A DNA stretch of 64,000 nt, from NCBI GenBank assembly GCA_958299035.1, contig CATQJL010000305.1, positions 36,159,733 through 36,223,732 on the forward strand, in the 5' to 3' direction. A model generated the notes under the pieces. It did not search any database. It was not told the DNA's origin and saw only the letters and a program-made list of their open reading frames with translations. Source of the stretch: Cylicocyclus nassatus. Its lineage: Eukaryota; Nematoda; Chromadorea; Rhabditida; Strongylidae. Each line of letters starts with the position of its first letter. The stretch's first letter is position 1. Both the position numbers and the translations under genes were made by a program. Positions 1-11,200 of this stretch are shown piece after piece.

Positions 1-530
1 GGTCAGACTCCAAATCCTTTAATTTCTATAGAGGGGCTTCAAGCACCAGTCATGGATCGTTTACTACACAAGTGCAAAAGAATTAGCAGCGAGTGGTTTC
101 GATCCACCGACCTCTGGGTTATGGGCCCAGCACGCTTCCACTGCGCGACGCTGCTGACGGAATCAAACATACTAGGCGAACGTTCTAAACATACACACAA
201 CATAACATCATACTAGAAAATGACAGAAGGATGCGAGTGGCGCAGTGCTATTTGTCGCCGTTATGACTCCTTGGACCAAGGTTCGAATCCCGCTCTTAGA
301 AAAAACCATGGTCAGACTCCAAATCCTTTAATTTCTATAGAGGGGCTTCAAGCACCAGTCATGGATCGTTTAGTGCAAAAGAATTAGCAGCGAGTGGTTT
401 CGATCCACCGACCTCTGGGTTATGGGCCCAGCACGCTTCCACTGCGCCACGCTGCTGACGGAATCAAGCATACTAGGCGAACGTTCTAAACATACATACA
501 ACATAACATCATACTAGAAAATGACAGAAG

Positions 531-599
531 GATGCGAGTGGCGCAGTGCTATTTGTCGCCGTTATGACTCCTTGGACCAAGGTTCGAATCCCGCTCTTA
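531..599 (+). pseudogene. Plus-strand tRNA-like relic with A and B boxes (reference copy)
   Basis: Every unit has, opposite to the tRNA-iMet gene, a segment with an A-box-like TGGCGCAGTGCT (539-550) and a perfect B box GGTTCGAATCC (581-591), spaced about as in a tRNA gene. I could not fold a cloverleaf: CAAGG does not pair with CCCGC across the T loop and no acceptor stem is found. No run of four Ts follows nearby on this strand. In a unit starting at p the boxes lie at p+18 to p+29 and p+60 to p+70. The 311-bp units have a B box broken by two extra As, and the 104-bp units lack it. This is a decayed tRNA gene or a tRNA-derived promoter; its original identity is not recognised. Confidence 0.6.
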
Positions 600-693
600 G
601 AAAAAACCATGGTCAGACTCCAAATCCTTTAATTTCTATAGAGGGGCTTCAAGCACCAGTCATGGATCGTTTACTACACAAGTGCAAAAGAAT

Positions 694-765
694 TAGCAGC
701 GAGTGGTTTCGATCCACCGACCTCTGGGTTATGGGCCCAGCACGCTTCCACTGCGCGACGCTGCT
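694..765 (-). tRNA. Initiator tRNA-Met variant class with G9 changed to C
   Basis: This class differs from the reference only at position 9 (plus strand GCGCGACG instead of GCGCCACG). The cloverleaf stems are intact, but position 9 is a purine in the Pol III A-box consensus and makes a tertiary contact in folded tRNA, so transcription or folding may be weakened; that is inference. The copies nearly always carry GAATCAAAC in the 5' flank. Other copies start at 84, 1605, 2516, 3532, 4548, 5784, 6507, 7743, 9068, 9995, 10718, 12881, 13501, 14737, 15664, 16892, 17819, 18747, 19975, 20991, 21300, 22212, 22521, 23537, 24773, 25700, 27854, 29699, 30317, 32154, 32463, 33380, 35206, 35515, 35824, 37678 and 39207, plus the two deleted copies at 32772 and 33689. 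Confidence 0.88.
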
Positions 766-3117
766 GACGGAATCAAACCTACTAGGCGAACGTTCTAAAC
801 ATACACACAACATAACATCATACTAGAAAATGACAGAAGGATGCGAGTGGCGCAGTGCTATTTGTCGCCGTTATGACTCCTTGGACCAAGGTTCGAATCC
901 CGCTCTTAGAAAAAACCATGGTCAGACTCCAAATCCTTTAATTTCTATAGAGGGGCTTCAAGCACCAGTCATGGATCGTTTAGTGCAAAAGAATTAGCAG
1001 CGAGTGGTTTCGATCCACCGACCTCTGGGTTATGGGCCCAGCACGCTTCCACTGCGCCACGCTGCTGACGGAATCAAGCATACTAGGCGAACGTTCTAAA
1101 CATACATACAACATAACATCATACTAGAAAATGACAGAAGGATGCGAGTGGCGCAGTGCTATTTGTCGCCGTTATGACTCCTTGGACCAAGGTTCGAATC
1201 CCGATTTTAGAAAAAACCATGGTCAGACTCCAAATCCTTTAATTTCTATAGAGGGGCTTCAAGCACCAGTCATGGATCGTTTAGTGCAAAAGAATTAGCA
1301 GCGAGTGGTTTCGATCCACCGACCTCTGGGTTATGGGCCCAGCACGCTTCCACTGCGCCACGCTGCTGACGGAATCAAGCATACTAGGCGAACGTTCTAA
1401 ACATACATACAACATAACATCATACTAGAAAATGACAGAAGGATGCGAGTGGCGCAGTGCTATTTGTCGCCGTTATGACTCCTTGGACCAAGGTTCGAAT
1501 CCCGCTCTTAGAAAAAACCATGGTCAGACTCCAAATCCTTTAATTTCTATAGAGGGGCTTCAAGCACCAGTCATGGATCGTTTACTACACAAGTGCAAAA
1601 GAATTAGCAGCGAGTGGTTTCGATCCACCGACCTCTGGGTTATGGGCCCAGCACGCTTCCACTGCGCGACGCTGCTGACGGAATCAAACCTACTAGGCGA
1701 ACGTTCTAAACATACACACAACATAACATCATACTAGAAAATGACAGAAGGATGCGAGTGGCGCAGTGCTATTTGTCGCCGTTATGACTCCTTGGACCAA
1801 GGTTCGAATCCCGCTCTTAGAAAAAACCATGGTCAGACTCCAAATCCTTTAATTTCTATAGAGGGGCTTCAAGCACCAGTCATGGATCGTTTAGTGCAAA
1901 AGAATTAGCAGCGAGTGGTTTCGATCCACCGACCTCTGGGTTATGGGCCCAGCACGCTTCCACTGCGCCACGCTGCTGACGGAATCAAGCATACTAGGCG
2001 AACGTTCTAAACATACATACAACATAACATCATACTAGAAAATGACAGAAGGATGCGAGTGGCGCAGTGCTATTTGTCGCCGTTATGACTCCTTGGACCA
2101 AGGTTCGAATCCCGATTTTAGAAAAAACCATGGTCAGACTCCAAATCCTTTAATTTCTATAGAGGGGCTTCAAGCACCAGTCATGGATCGTTTAGTGCAA
2201 AAGAATTAGCAGCGAGTGGTTTCGATCCACCGACCTCTGGGTTATGGGCCCAGCACGCTTCCACTGCGCCACGCTGCTGACGGAATCAAGCATACTAGGC
2301 GAACGTTCTAAACATACATACAACATAACATCATACTAGAAAATGACAGAAGGATGCGAGTGGCGCAGTGCTATTTGTCGCCGTTATGACTCCTTGGACC
2401 AAGGTTCGAATCCCGCTCTTAGAAAAAACCATGGTCAGACTCCAAATCCTTTAATTTCTATAGAGGGGCTTCAAGCACCAGTCATGGATCGTTTACTACA
2501 CAAGTGCAAAAGAATTAGCAGCGAGTGGTTTCGATCCACCGACCTCTGGGTTATGGGCCCAGCACGCTTCCACTGCGCGACGCTGCTGACGGCATCAAAC
2601 ATACTAGGCGAACGTTCTAAACATACACACAACATAACATCATACTAGAAAATGACAGAAGGATGCGAGTGGCGCAGTGCTATTTGTCGCCGTTATGACT
2701 CCTTGGACCAAGGTTCGAATCCCGCTCTTAGAAAAAACCATGGTCAGACTCCAAATCCTTTAATTTCTATAGAGGGGCTTCAAGCACCAGTCATGGATCG
2801 TTTAGTGCAAAAGAATTAGCAGCGAGTGGTTTCGATCCACCGACCTCTGGGTTATGGGCCCAGCACGCTTCCACTGCGCCACGCTGCTGACGGAATCAAG
2901 CATACTAGGCGAACGTTCTAAACATACATACAACATAACATCATACTAGAAAATGACAGAAAGATGCGAGTGGCGCAGTGCTAATTGTCGCCGTTATGAC
3001 TCCTTGGATCAAGGTTCGAATCCCGCTTTTAGAAAAAACCATGGTCAGACTCCAAATCCTTTAATTTCTATAGAGGGGCTTCAAGCACCAGTCATGGATC
3101 GTTTAGTGCAAAAGAAT

Positions 3118-3189
3118 TAGCAGCGAGTGGTTTCGATCCACGGACCTCTGGGTTATGGGCCCAGCACGCTTCCACTGCGCCACGCTGCT
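3118..3189 (-). tRNA. Initiator tRNA-Met variant class with G49 changed to C
   Basis: The plus strand reads CCACGGACC for CCACCGACC, so the outer T-stem pair becomes a C-T mismatch while both promoter boxes stay intact. The copies sit in units with CATACCAGG and a shortened ATACTACAAC flank, and most are followed by a 104-bp deleted unit. Other copies start at 4134, 6093, 8654, 10304 and 20577. The copies at 21902 and 23123 add a second T-stem change. Confidence 0.82.
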
Positions 3190-3252
3190 GACGGAATCAA
3201 GCATACCAGGCGAACGTTCTAAACATACTACAACATAACATCATACTAGAAA

Positions 3253-3356
3253 ATGACAGAAGGATGCGAGCGGCGCAGTGCTAATTGTCGCCGTTATGAC
3301 TCCTTGGATCAAGGCGAACGTTCTAAACATACTACAACATAACATCATACTAGAAA
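3253..3356 (+). repeat. 104-bp deleted mini-unit of the array
   Basis: The unit runs normally to GGATCAAGG, then jumps to CGAACGTTCTAAAC near its end, losing about 200 bp that include the whole tRNA-iMet gene and the plus-strand B box. Both parents have AGG at the break (CAAGG and CCAGG), so a 3-bp microhomology deletion is likely. The same junction recurs at 4269-4372, 6228-6331, 8789-8892, 10439-10542, 20712-20815 and 23258-23361, always between a G49C-class unit and a 311-bp unit, so it arose once and spread by block duplication. Confidence 0.88.
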
Positions 3357-4848
3357 ATGACAGAAGGATGCGAGCGGCGCAGTGCTAATTGTCGCCGTTA
3401 TGACTCCTTGGATCAAGGTTCGAAAATCCCGCTTTTAGAAAAAACCATGGTCAGACTCCAAATCCTTTAATTTCTATAGAGGGGCTTCAAGCACCAGTCA
3501 TGGATCGTTTACTACACAAGTGCAAAAGAATTAGCAGCGAGTGGTTTCGATCCACCGACCTCTGGGTTATGGGCCCAGCACGCTTCCACTGCGCGACGCT
3601 GCTGACGGAATCAAACATACTAGGCGAACGTTCTAAACATACATACAACATAACATCATACTAGAAAATGACAGAAGGATGCGAGTGGCGCAGTGCTATT
3701 TGTCGCCGTTATGACTCCTTGGACCAAGGTTCGAATCCCGCTCTTAGAAAAAACCATGGTCAGACTCCAAATCCTTTAATTTCTATAGAGGGGCTTCAAG
3801 CACCAGTCATGGATCGTTTAGTGCAAAAGAATTAGCAGCGAGTGGTTTCGATCCACCGACCTCTGGGTTATGGGCCCAGCACGCTTCCACTGCGCCACGC
3901 TGCTGACGGAATCAAGCATACTAGGCGAACGTTCTAAACATACATACAACATAACATCATACTAGAAAATGACAGAAAGATGCGAGTGGCGCAGTGCTAA
4001 TTGTCGCCGTTATGACTCCTTGGATCAAGGTTCGAATCCCGCTTTTAGAAAAAACCATGGTCAGACTCCAAATCCTTTAATTTCTATAGAGGGGCTTCAA
4101 GCACCAGTCATGGATCGTTTAGTGCAAAAGAATTAGCAGCGAGTGGTTTCGATCCACGGACCTCTGGGTTATGGGCCCAGCACGCTTCCACTGCGCCACG
4201 CTGCTGACGGAATCAAGCATACCAGGCGAACGTTCTAAACATACTACAACATAACATCATACTAGAAAATGACAGAAGGATGCGAGCGGCGCAGTGCTAA
4301 TTGTCGCCGTTATGACTCCTTGGATCAAGGCGAACGTTCTAAACATACTACAACATAACATCATACTAGAAAATGACAGAAGGATGCGAGCGGCGCAGTG
4401 CTAATTGTCGCCGTTATGACTCCTTGGATCAAGGTTCGAAAATCCCGCTTTTAGAAAAAACCATGGTCAGACTCCAAATCCTTTAATTTCTATAGAGGGG
4501 CTTCAAGCACCAGTCATGGATCGTTTACTACACAAGTGCAAAAGAATTAGCAGCGAGTGGTTTCGATCCACCGACCTCTGGGTTATGGGCCCAGCACGCT
4601 TCCACTGCGCGACGCTGCTGACGGAATCAAACATACTAGGCGAACGTTCTAAACATACATACAACATAACATCATACTAGAAAATGACAGAAGGATGCGA
4701 GTGGCGCAGTGCTATTTGTCGCCGTTATGACTCCTTGGACCAAGGTTCGAATCCCGCTCTTAGAAAAAACCATGGTCAGACTCCAAATCCTTTAATTTCT
4801 ATAGAGGGGCTTCAAGCACCAGTCATGGATCGTTTACTACACAAGTGC

Positions 4849-4852
4849 AAAA
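4849..4852 (-). terminator. Pol III T4 terminator of tRNA-iMet (reference copy)
   Basis: On the minus strand the discriminator A is followed by ATTC and then TTTT, a minimal Pol III stop. It recurs in the full-length units, at p+165 to p+168 in the 309-bp ones. A T6 run further on (plus-strand AAAAAA in TTAGAAAAAACC) could serve as a backup. Confidence 0.8.
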
Positions 4853-4856
4853 GAAT

Positions 4857-4928
4857 TAGCAGCGAGTGGTTTCGATCCACCGACCTCTGGGTTATGGGCC
4901 CAGCACGCTTCCACTGCGCCACGCTGCT
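4857..4928 (-). tRNA. Initiator tRNA-Met (CAT), undamaged class, reference copy
   Basis: The 72-nt minus-strand gene folds as a full cloverleaf. The acceptor stem AGCAGCG pairs with CGCTGCT, the discriminator base is A, the anticodon stem is CTGGG/CCCAG around CCCATAA, and the T loop is ATCGAAA. The A1-T72 pair, three stacked G-C pairs and A54 are the known marks of eukaryotic initiators. A box (TGGCGCAGTGG) and B box (GGATCGAAACC) are intact. The other undamaged 72-nt copies start at 385, 995, 1296, 1906, 2207, 2817, 3833, 5475, 6816, 7434, 8052, 8353, 9686, 11027, 11645, 11954, 12572, 13190, 13810, 14428, 15046, 16583, 17510, 18128, 19666, 21601, 22822, 23846, 24464, 25082, 26627, 27245, 27546, 29090, 29391, 30626, 31244, 31545, 31846, 33079, 33996, 34297, 34598, 34898, 36133, 36442, 37060, 37987, 38296, 38605, 38906 and 39516. 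Confidence 0.95.
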
Positions 4929-5165
4929 GACGGAATTAAACATACTAGGCGAACGTTCTAAACATACATACAACATAACATCATACTAGAAAATGACAGA
5001 AGGATGCGAGTGGCGCAGTGCTATTTGTCGCCGTTATGACTCCTTGGACCAAGGTTCGAATCCCGCTCTTAGAAAAAACCATGGTCAGACTCCAAATCCT
5101 TTAATTTCTATAGAGGGGCTTCAAGCACCAGTCATGGATCGTTTACTACACAAGTGCAAAAGAAT

Positions 5166-5237
5166 TAGCAGCGAGTGATTTCGATCCACCGACCTCTGGG
5201 TTATGGGCCCAGCACGCTTCCACTGCGCGACGCTGCT
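5166..5237 (-). tRNA. Initiator tRNA-Met variant class with C61 changed to T
   Basis: The plus strand reads GAGTGATTTCG where the reference has GAGTGGTTTCG. The change turns the G53-C61 pair into a G-T wobble and alters the next-to-last base of the B box. All copies but one also carry the G9C change; the copy at 28163 keeps G9 and looks like a recombinant. The class is probably weakened or a pseudogene, by inference. Other copies start at 7125, 9377, 11336, 12263, 14119, 15355, 15973, 16282, 17201, 18437, 19056, 19365, 24155, 25391, 26009, 26318, 26936, 28163, 28472, 28781, 30008, 30935, 36751 and 37369. Confidence 0.85.
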
Positions 5238-8200
5238 GACGGAATCAAACATACTAGGCGAACGTTCTAAACATACATACAACATAACATCATACTAGAA
5301 AATGACAGAAGGATGCGAGTGGCGCAGTGCTATTTGTCGCCGTTATGACTCCTTGGACCAAGGTTCGAATCCCGCTCTTAGAAAAAACCATGGTCAGACT
5401 CCAAATCCTTTAATTTCTATAGAGGGGCTTCAAGCACCAGTCATGGATCGTTTACTACACAAGTGCAAAAGAATTAGCAGCGAGTGGTTTCGATCCACCG
5501 ACCTCTGGGTTATGGGCCCAGCACGCTTCCACTGCGCCACGCTGCTGACGGAATTAAACATACTAGGCGAACGTTCTAAACATACATACAACATAACATC
5601 ATACTAGAAAATGACAGAAGGATGCGAGTGGCGCAGTGCTATTTGTCCCCGTTATGACTCCTTGGACCAAGGTTCGAATCCCGCTCTTAGAAAAAACCAT
5701 GGTCAGACTCCAAATCCTTTAATTTCTATAGAGGGGCTTCAAGCACCAGTCATGGATCGTTTACTACACAAGTGCAAAAGAATTAGCAGCGAGTGGTTTC
5801 GATCCACCGACCTCTGGGTTATGGGCCCAGCACGCTTCCACTGCGCGACGCTGCTGACGGAATCAAACATACCAGGCGAACGTTCTAAACATACATACAA
5901 CATAACATCATACTAGAAAATGACAGAAGGATGCGAGTGGCGCAGTGCTATTTGTCCCCGTTATGACTCCTTGGACCAAGGTTCGAATCCCGCTCTTAGA
6001 AAAAACCATGGTCAGACTCCAAATCCTTTAATTTCTATAGAGGGGCTTCAAGCACCAGTCATGGATCGTTTACTACACAAGTGCAAAAGAATTAGCAGCG
6101 AGTGGTTTCGATCCACGGACCTCTGGGTTATGGGCCCAGCACGCTTCCACTGCGCCACGCTGCTGACGGAATCAAGCATACCAGGCGAACGTTCTAAACA
6201 TACTACAACATAACATCATACTAGAAAATGACAGAAGGATGCGAGCGGCGCAGTGCTAATTGTCGCCGTTATGACTCCTTGGATCAAGGCGAACGTTCTA
6301 AACATACTACAACATAACATCATACTAGAAAATGACAGAAGGATGCGAGCGGCGCAGTGCTAATTGTCGCCGTTATGACTCCTTGGATCAAGGTTCGAAA
6401 ATCCCGCTTTTAGAAAAAACCATGGTCAGACTCCAAATCCTTTAATTTCTATAGAGGGGCTTCAAGCACCAGTCATGGATCGTTTACTACACAAGTGCAA
6501 AAGAATTAGCAGCGAGTGGTTTCGATCCACCGACCTCTGGGTTATGGGCCCAGCACGCTTCCACTGCGCGACGCTGCTGACGGAATCAAACATACTAGGC
6601 GAACGTTCTAAACATACATACAACATAACATCATACTAGAAAATGACAGAAGGATGCGAGTGGCGCAGTGCTATTTGTCGCCGTTATGACTCCTTGGACC
6701 AAGGTTCGAATCCCGCTCTTAGAAAAAACCATGGTCAGACTCCAAATCCTTTAATTTCTATAGAGGGGCTTCAAGCACCAGTCATGGATCGTTTACTACA
6801 CAAGTGCAAAAGAATTAGCAGCGAGTGGTTTCGATCCACCGACCTCTGGGTTATGGGCCCAGCACGCTTCCACTGCGCCACGCTGCTGACGGAATTAAAC
6901 ATACTAGGCGAACGTTCTAAACATACATACAACATAACATCATACTAGAAAATGACAGAAGGATGCGAGTGGCGCAGTGCTATTTGTCGCCGTTATGACT
7001 CCTTGGACCAAGGTTCGAATCCCGCTCTTAGAAAAAACCATGGTCAGACTCCAAATCCTTTAATTTCTATAGAGGGGCTTCAAGCACCAGTCATGGATCG
7101 TTTACTACACAAGTGCAAAAGAATTAGCAGCGAGTGATTTCGATCCACCGACCTCTGGGTTATGGGCCCAGCACGCTTCCACTGCGCGACGCTGCTGACG
7201 GAATCAAACATACTAGGCGAACGTTCTAAACATACATACAACATAACATCATACTAGAAAATGACAGAAGGATGCGAGTGGCGCAGTGCTATTTGTCGCC
7301 GTTATGACTCCTTGGACCAAGGTTCGAATCCCGCTCTTAGAAAAAACCATGGTCAGACTCCAAATCCTTTAATTTCTATAGAGGGGCTTCAAGCACCAGT
7401 CATGGATCGTTTACTACACAAGTGCAAAAGAATTAGCAGCGAGTGGTTTCGATCCACCGACCTCTGGGTTATGGGCCCAGCACGCTTCCACTGCGCCACG
7501 CTGCTGACGGAATTAAACATACTAGGCGAACGTTCTAAACATACATACAACATAACATCATACTAGAAAATGACAGAAGGATGCGAGTGGCGCAGTGCTA
7601 TTTGTCCCCGTTATGACTCCTTGGACCAAGGTTCGAATCCCGCTCTTAGAAAAAACCATGGTCAGACTCCAAATCCTTTAATTTCTATAGAGGGGCTTCA
7701 AGCACCAGTCATGGATCGTTTACTACACAAGTGCAAAAGAATTAGCAGCGAGTGGTTTCGATCCACCGACCTCTGGGTTATGGGCCCAGCACGCTTCCAC
7801 TGCGCGACGCTGCTGACGGAATCAAACATACTAGGCGAACGTTCTAAACATACATACAACATAACATCATACTAGAAAATGACAGAAGGATGCGAGTGGC
7901 GCAGTGCTATTTGTCGCCGTTATGACTCCTTGGACCAAGGTTCGAATCCCGCTCTTAGAAAAAACCATGGTCAGACTCCAAATCCTTTAATTTCTATAGA
8001 GGGGCTTCAAGCACCAGTCATGGATCGTTTACTACACAAGTGCAAAAGAATTAGCAGCGAGTGGTTTCGATCCACCGACCTCTGGGTTATGGGCCCAGCA
8101 CGCTTCCACTGCGCCACGCTGCTGACGGAATTAAACATACTAGGCGAACGTTCTAAACATACATACAACATAACATCATACTAGAAAATGACAGAAGGAT

Positions 8201-11200
8201 GCGAGTGGCGCAGTGCTATTTGTCGCCGTTATGACTCCTTGGACCAAGGTTCGAATCCCGCTCTTAGAAAAAACCATGGTCAGACTCCAAATCCTTTAAT
8301 TTCTATAGAGGGGCTTCAAGCACCAGTCATGGATCGTTTAGTGCAAAAGAATTAGCAGCGAGTGGTTTCGATCCACCGACCTCTGGGTTATGGGCCCAGC
8401 ACGCTTCCACTGCGCCACGCTGCTGACGGAATCAAGCATACTAGGCGAACGTTCTAAACATACATACAACATAACATCATACTAGAAAATGACAGAAAGA
8501 TGCGAGTGGCGCAGTGCTAATTGTCGCCGTTATGACTCCTTGGATCAAGGTTCGAATCCCGCTTTTAGAAAAAACCATGGTCAGACTCCAAATCCTTTAA
8601 TTTCTATAGAGGGGCTTCAAGCACCAGTCATGGATCGTTTAGTGCAAAAGAATTAGCAGCGAGTGGTTTCGATCCACGGACCTCTGGGTTATGGGCCCAG
8701 CACGCTTCCACTGCGCCACGCTGCTGACGGAATCAAGCATACCAGGCGAACGTTCTAAACATACTACAACATAACATCATACTAGAAAATGACAGAAGGA
8801 TGCGAGCGGCGCAGTGCTAATTGTCGCCGTTATGACTCCTTGGATCAAGGCGAACGTTCTAAACATACTACAACATAACATCATACTAGAAAATGACAGA
8901 AGGATGCGAGCGGCGCAGTGCTAATTGTCGCCGTTATGACTCCTTGGATCAAGGTTCGAAAATCCCGCTTTTAGAAAAAACCATGGTCAGACTCCAAATC
9001 CTTTAATTTCTATAGAGGGGCTTCAAGCACCAGTCATGGATCGTTTACTACACAAGTGCAAAAGAATTAGCAGCGAGTGGTTTCGATCCACCGACCTCTG
9101 GGTTATGGGCCCAGCACGCTTCCACTGCGCGACGCTGCTGACGGAATCAAACATACTAGGCGAACGTTCTAAACATACACACAACATAACATCATACTAG
9201 AAAATGACAGAAGGATGCGAGTGGCGCAGTGCTATTTGTCGCCGTTATGACTCCTTGGACCAAGGTTCGAATCCCGCTCTTAGAAAAAACCATGGTCAGA
9301 CTCCAAATCCTTTAATTTCTATAGAGGGGCTTCAAGCACCAGTCATGGATCGTTTACTACACAAGTGCAAAAGAATTAGCAGCGAGTGATTTCGATCCAC
9401 CGACCTCTGGGTTATGGGCCCAGCACGCTTCCACTGCGCGACGCTGCTGACGGAATCAAACATACTAGGCGAACGTTCTAAACATACATACAACATAACA
9501 TCATACTAGAAAATGACAGAAGGATGCGAGTGGCGCAGTGCTATTTGTCGCCGTTATGACTCCTTGGACCAAGGTTCGAATCCCGCTCTTAGAAAAAACC
9601 ATGGTCAGACTCCAAATCCTTTAATTTCTATAGAGGGGCTTCAAGCACCAGTCATGGATCGTTTACTACACAAGTGCAAAAGAATTAGCAGCGAGTGGTT
9701 TCGATCCACCGACCTCTGGGTTATGGGCCCAGCACGCTTCCACTGCGCCACGCTGCTGACGGAATTAAACATACTAGGCGAACGTTCTAAACATACATAC
9801 AACATAACATCATACTAGAAAATGACAGAAGGATGCGAGTGGCGCAGTGCTATTTGTCCCCGTTATGACTCCTTGGACCAAGGTTCGAATCCCGCTCTTA
9901 GAAAAAACCATGGTCAGACTCCAAATCCTTTAATTTCTATAGAGGGGCTTCAAGCACCAGTCATGGATCGTTTACTACACAAGTGCAAAAGAATTAGCAG
10001 CGAGTGGTTTCGATCCACCGACCTCTGGGTTATGGGCCCAGCACGCTTCCACTGCGCGACGCTGCTGACGGAATCAAACATACCAGGCGAACGTTCTAAA
10101 CATACATACAACATAACATCATACTAGAAAATGACAGAAGGATGCGAGTGGCGCAGTGCTATTTGTCCCCGTTATGACTCCTTGGACCAAGGTTCGAATC
10201 CCGCTCTTAGAAAAAACCATGGTCAGACTCCAAATCCTTTAATTTCTATAGAGGGGCTTCAAGCACCAGTCATGGATCGTTTACTACACAAGTGCAAAAG
10301 AATTAGCAGCGAGTGGTTTCGATCCACGGACCTCTGGGTTATGGGCCCAGCACGCTTCCACTGCGCCACGCTGCTGACGGAATCAAGCATACCAGGCGAA
10401 CGTTCTAAACATACTACAACATAACATCATACTAGAAAATGACAGAAGGATGCGAGCGGCGCAGTGCTAATTGTCGCCGTTATGACTCCTTGGATCAAGG
10501 CGAACGTTCTAAACATACTACAACATAACATCATACTAGAAAATGACAGAAGGATGCGAGCGGCGCAGTGCTAATTGTCGCCGTTATGACTCCTTGGATC
10601 AAGGTTCGAAAATCCCGCTTTTAGAAAAAACCATGGTCAGACTCCAAATCCTTTAATTTCTATAGAGGGGCTTCAAGCACCAGTCATGGATCGTTTACTA
10701 CACAAGTGCAAAAGAATTAGCAGCGAGTGGTTTCGATCCACCGACCTCTGGGTTATGGGCCCAGCACGCTTCCACTGCGCGACGCTGCTGACGGAATCAA
10801 ACATACTAGGCGAACGTTCTAAACATACATACAACATAACATCATACTAGAAAATGACAAAAGGATGCGAGTGGCGCAGTGCTATTTGTCGCCGTTATGA
10901 CTCCTTGGACCAAGGTTCGAATCCCGCTCTTAGAAAAAACCATGGTCAGACTCCAAATCCTTTAATTTCTATAGAGGGGCTTCAAGCACCAGTCATGGAT
11001 CGTTTACTACACAAGTGCAAAAGAATTAGCAGCGAGTGGTTTCGATCCACCGACCTCTGGGTTATGGGCCCAGCACGCTTCCACTGCGCCACGCTGCTGA
11101 CGGAATTAAACATACTAGGCGAACGTTCTAAACATACATACAACATAACATCATACTAGAAAATGACAGAAGGATGCGAGTGGCGCAGTGCTATTTGTCG

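Larger units (their letters stand above)
521..3252 (+). repeat. Higher-order repeat: 911-bp trimer, three copies
   Basis: The units at 521, 830 and 1131 (309, 301 and 301 bp; tRNA classes G9C, undamaged, undamaged) recur in the same order at 1432 and at 2343. The third copy ends in a 300-bp G49C-type unit instead. Confidence 0.8.
3668..10853 (+). repeat. Higher-order repeat: ~2.7-3.0-kb block duplicated
   Basis: The unit order at 3668-6642 (301, 300, 104, 311, then four 309-bp units, 308, 104, 311) reappears at 8188-10853 with one 309-bp unit missing. A shorter match of four units with a 1959-bp offset links 4684 with 6643. Shared private variants such as TTTGTCCCCG at 5646, 7605 and 9857 support common descent. 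Confidence 0.75.

Noticed and set aside
531..599. Functional second tRNA gene on the plus strand
   Set aside because: A and B boxes are present but neither the acceptor nor the T stem pairs, and no terminator follows.
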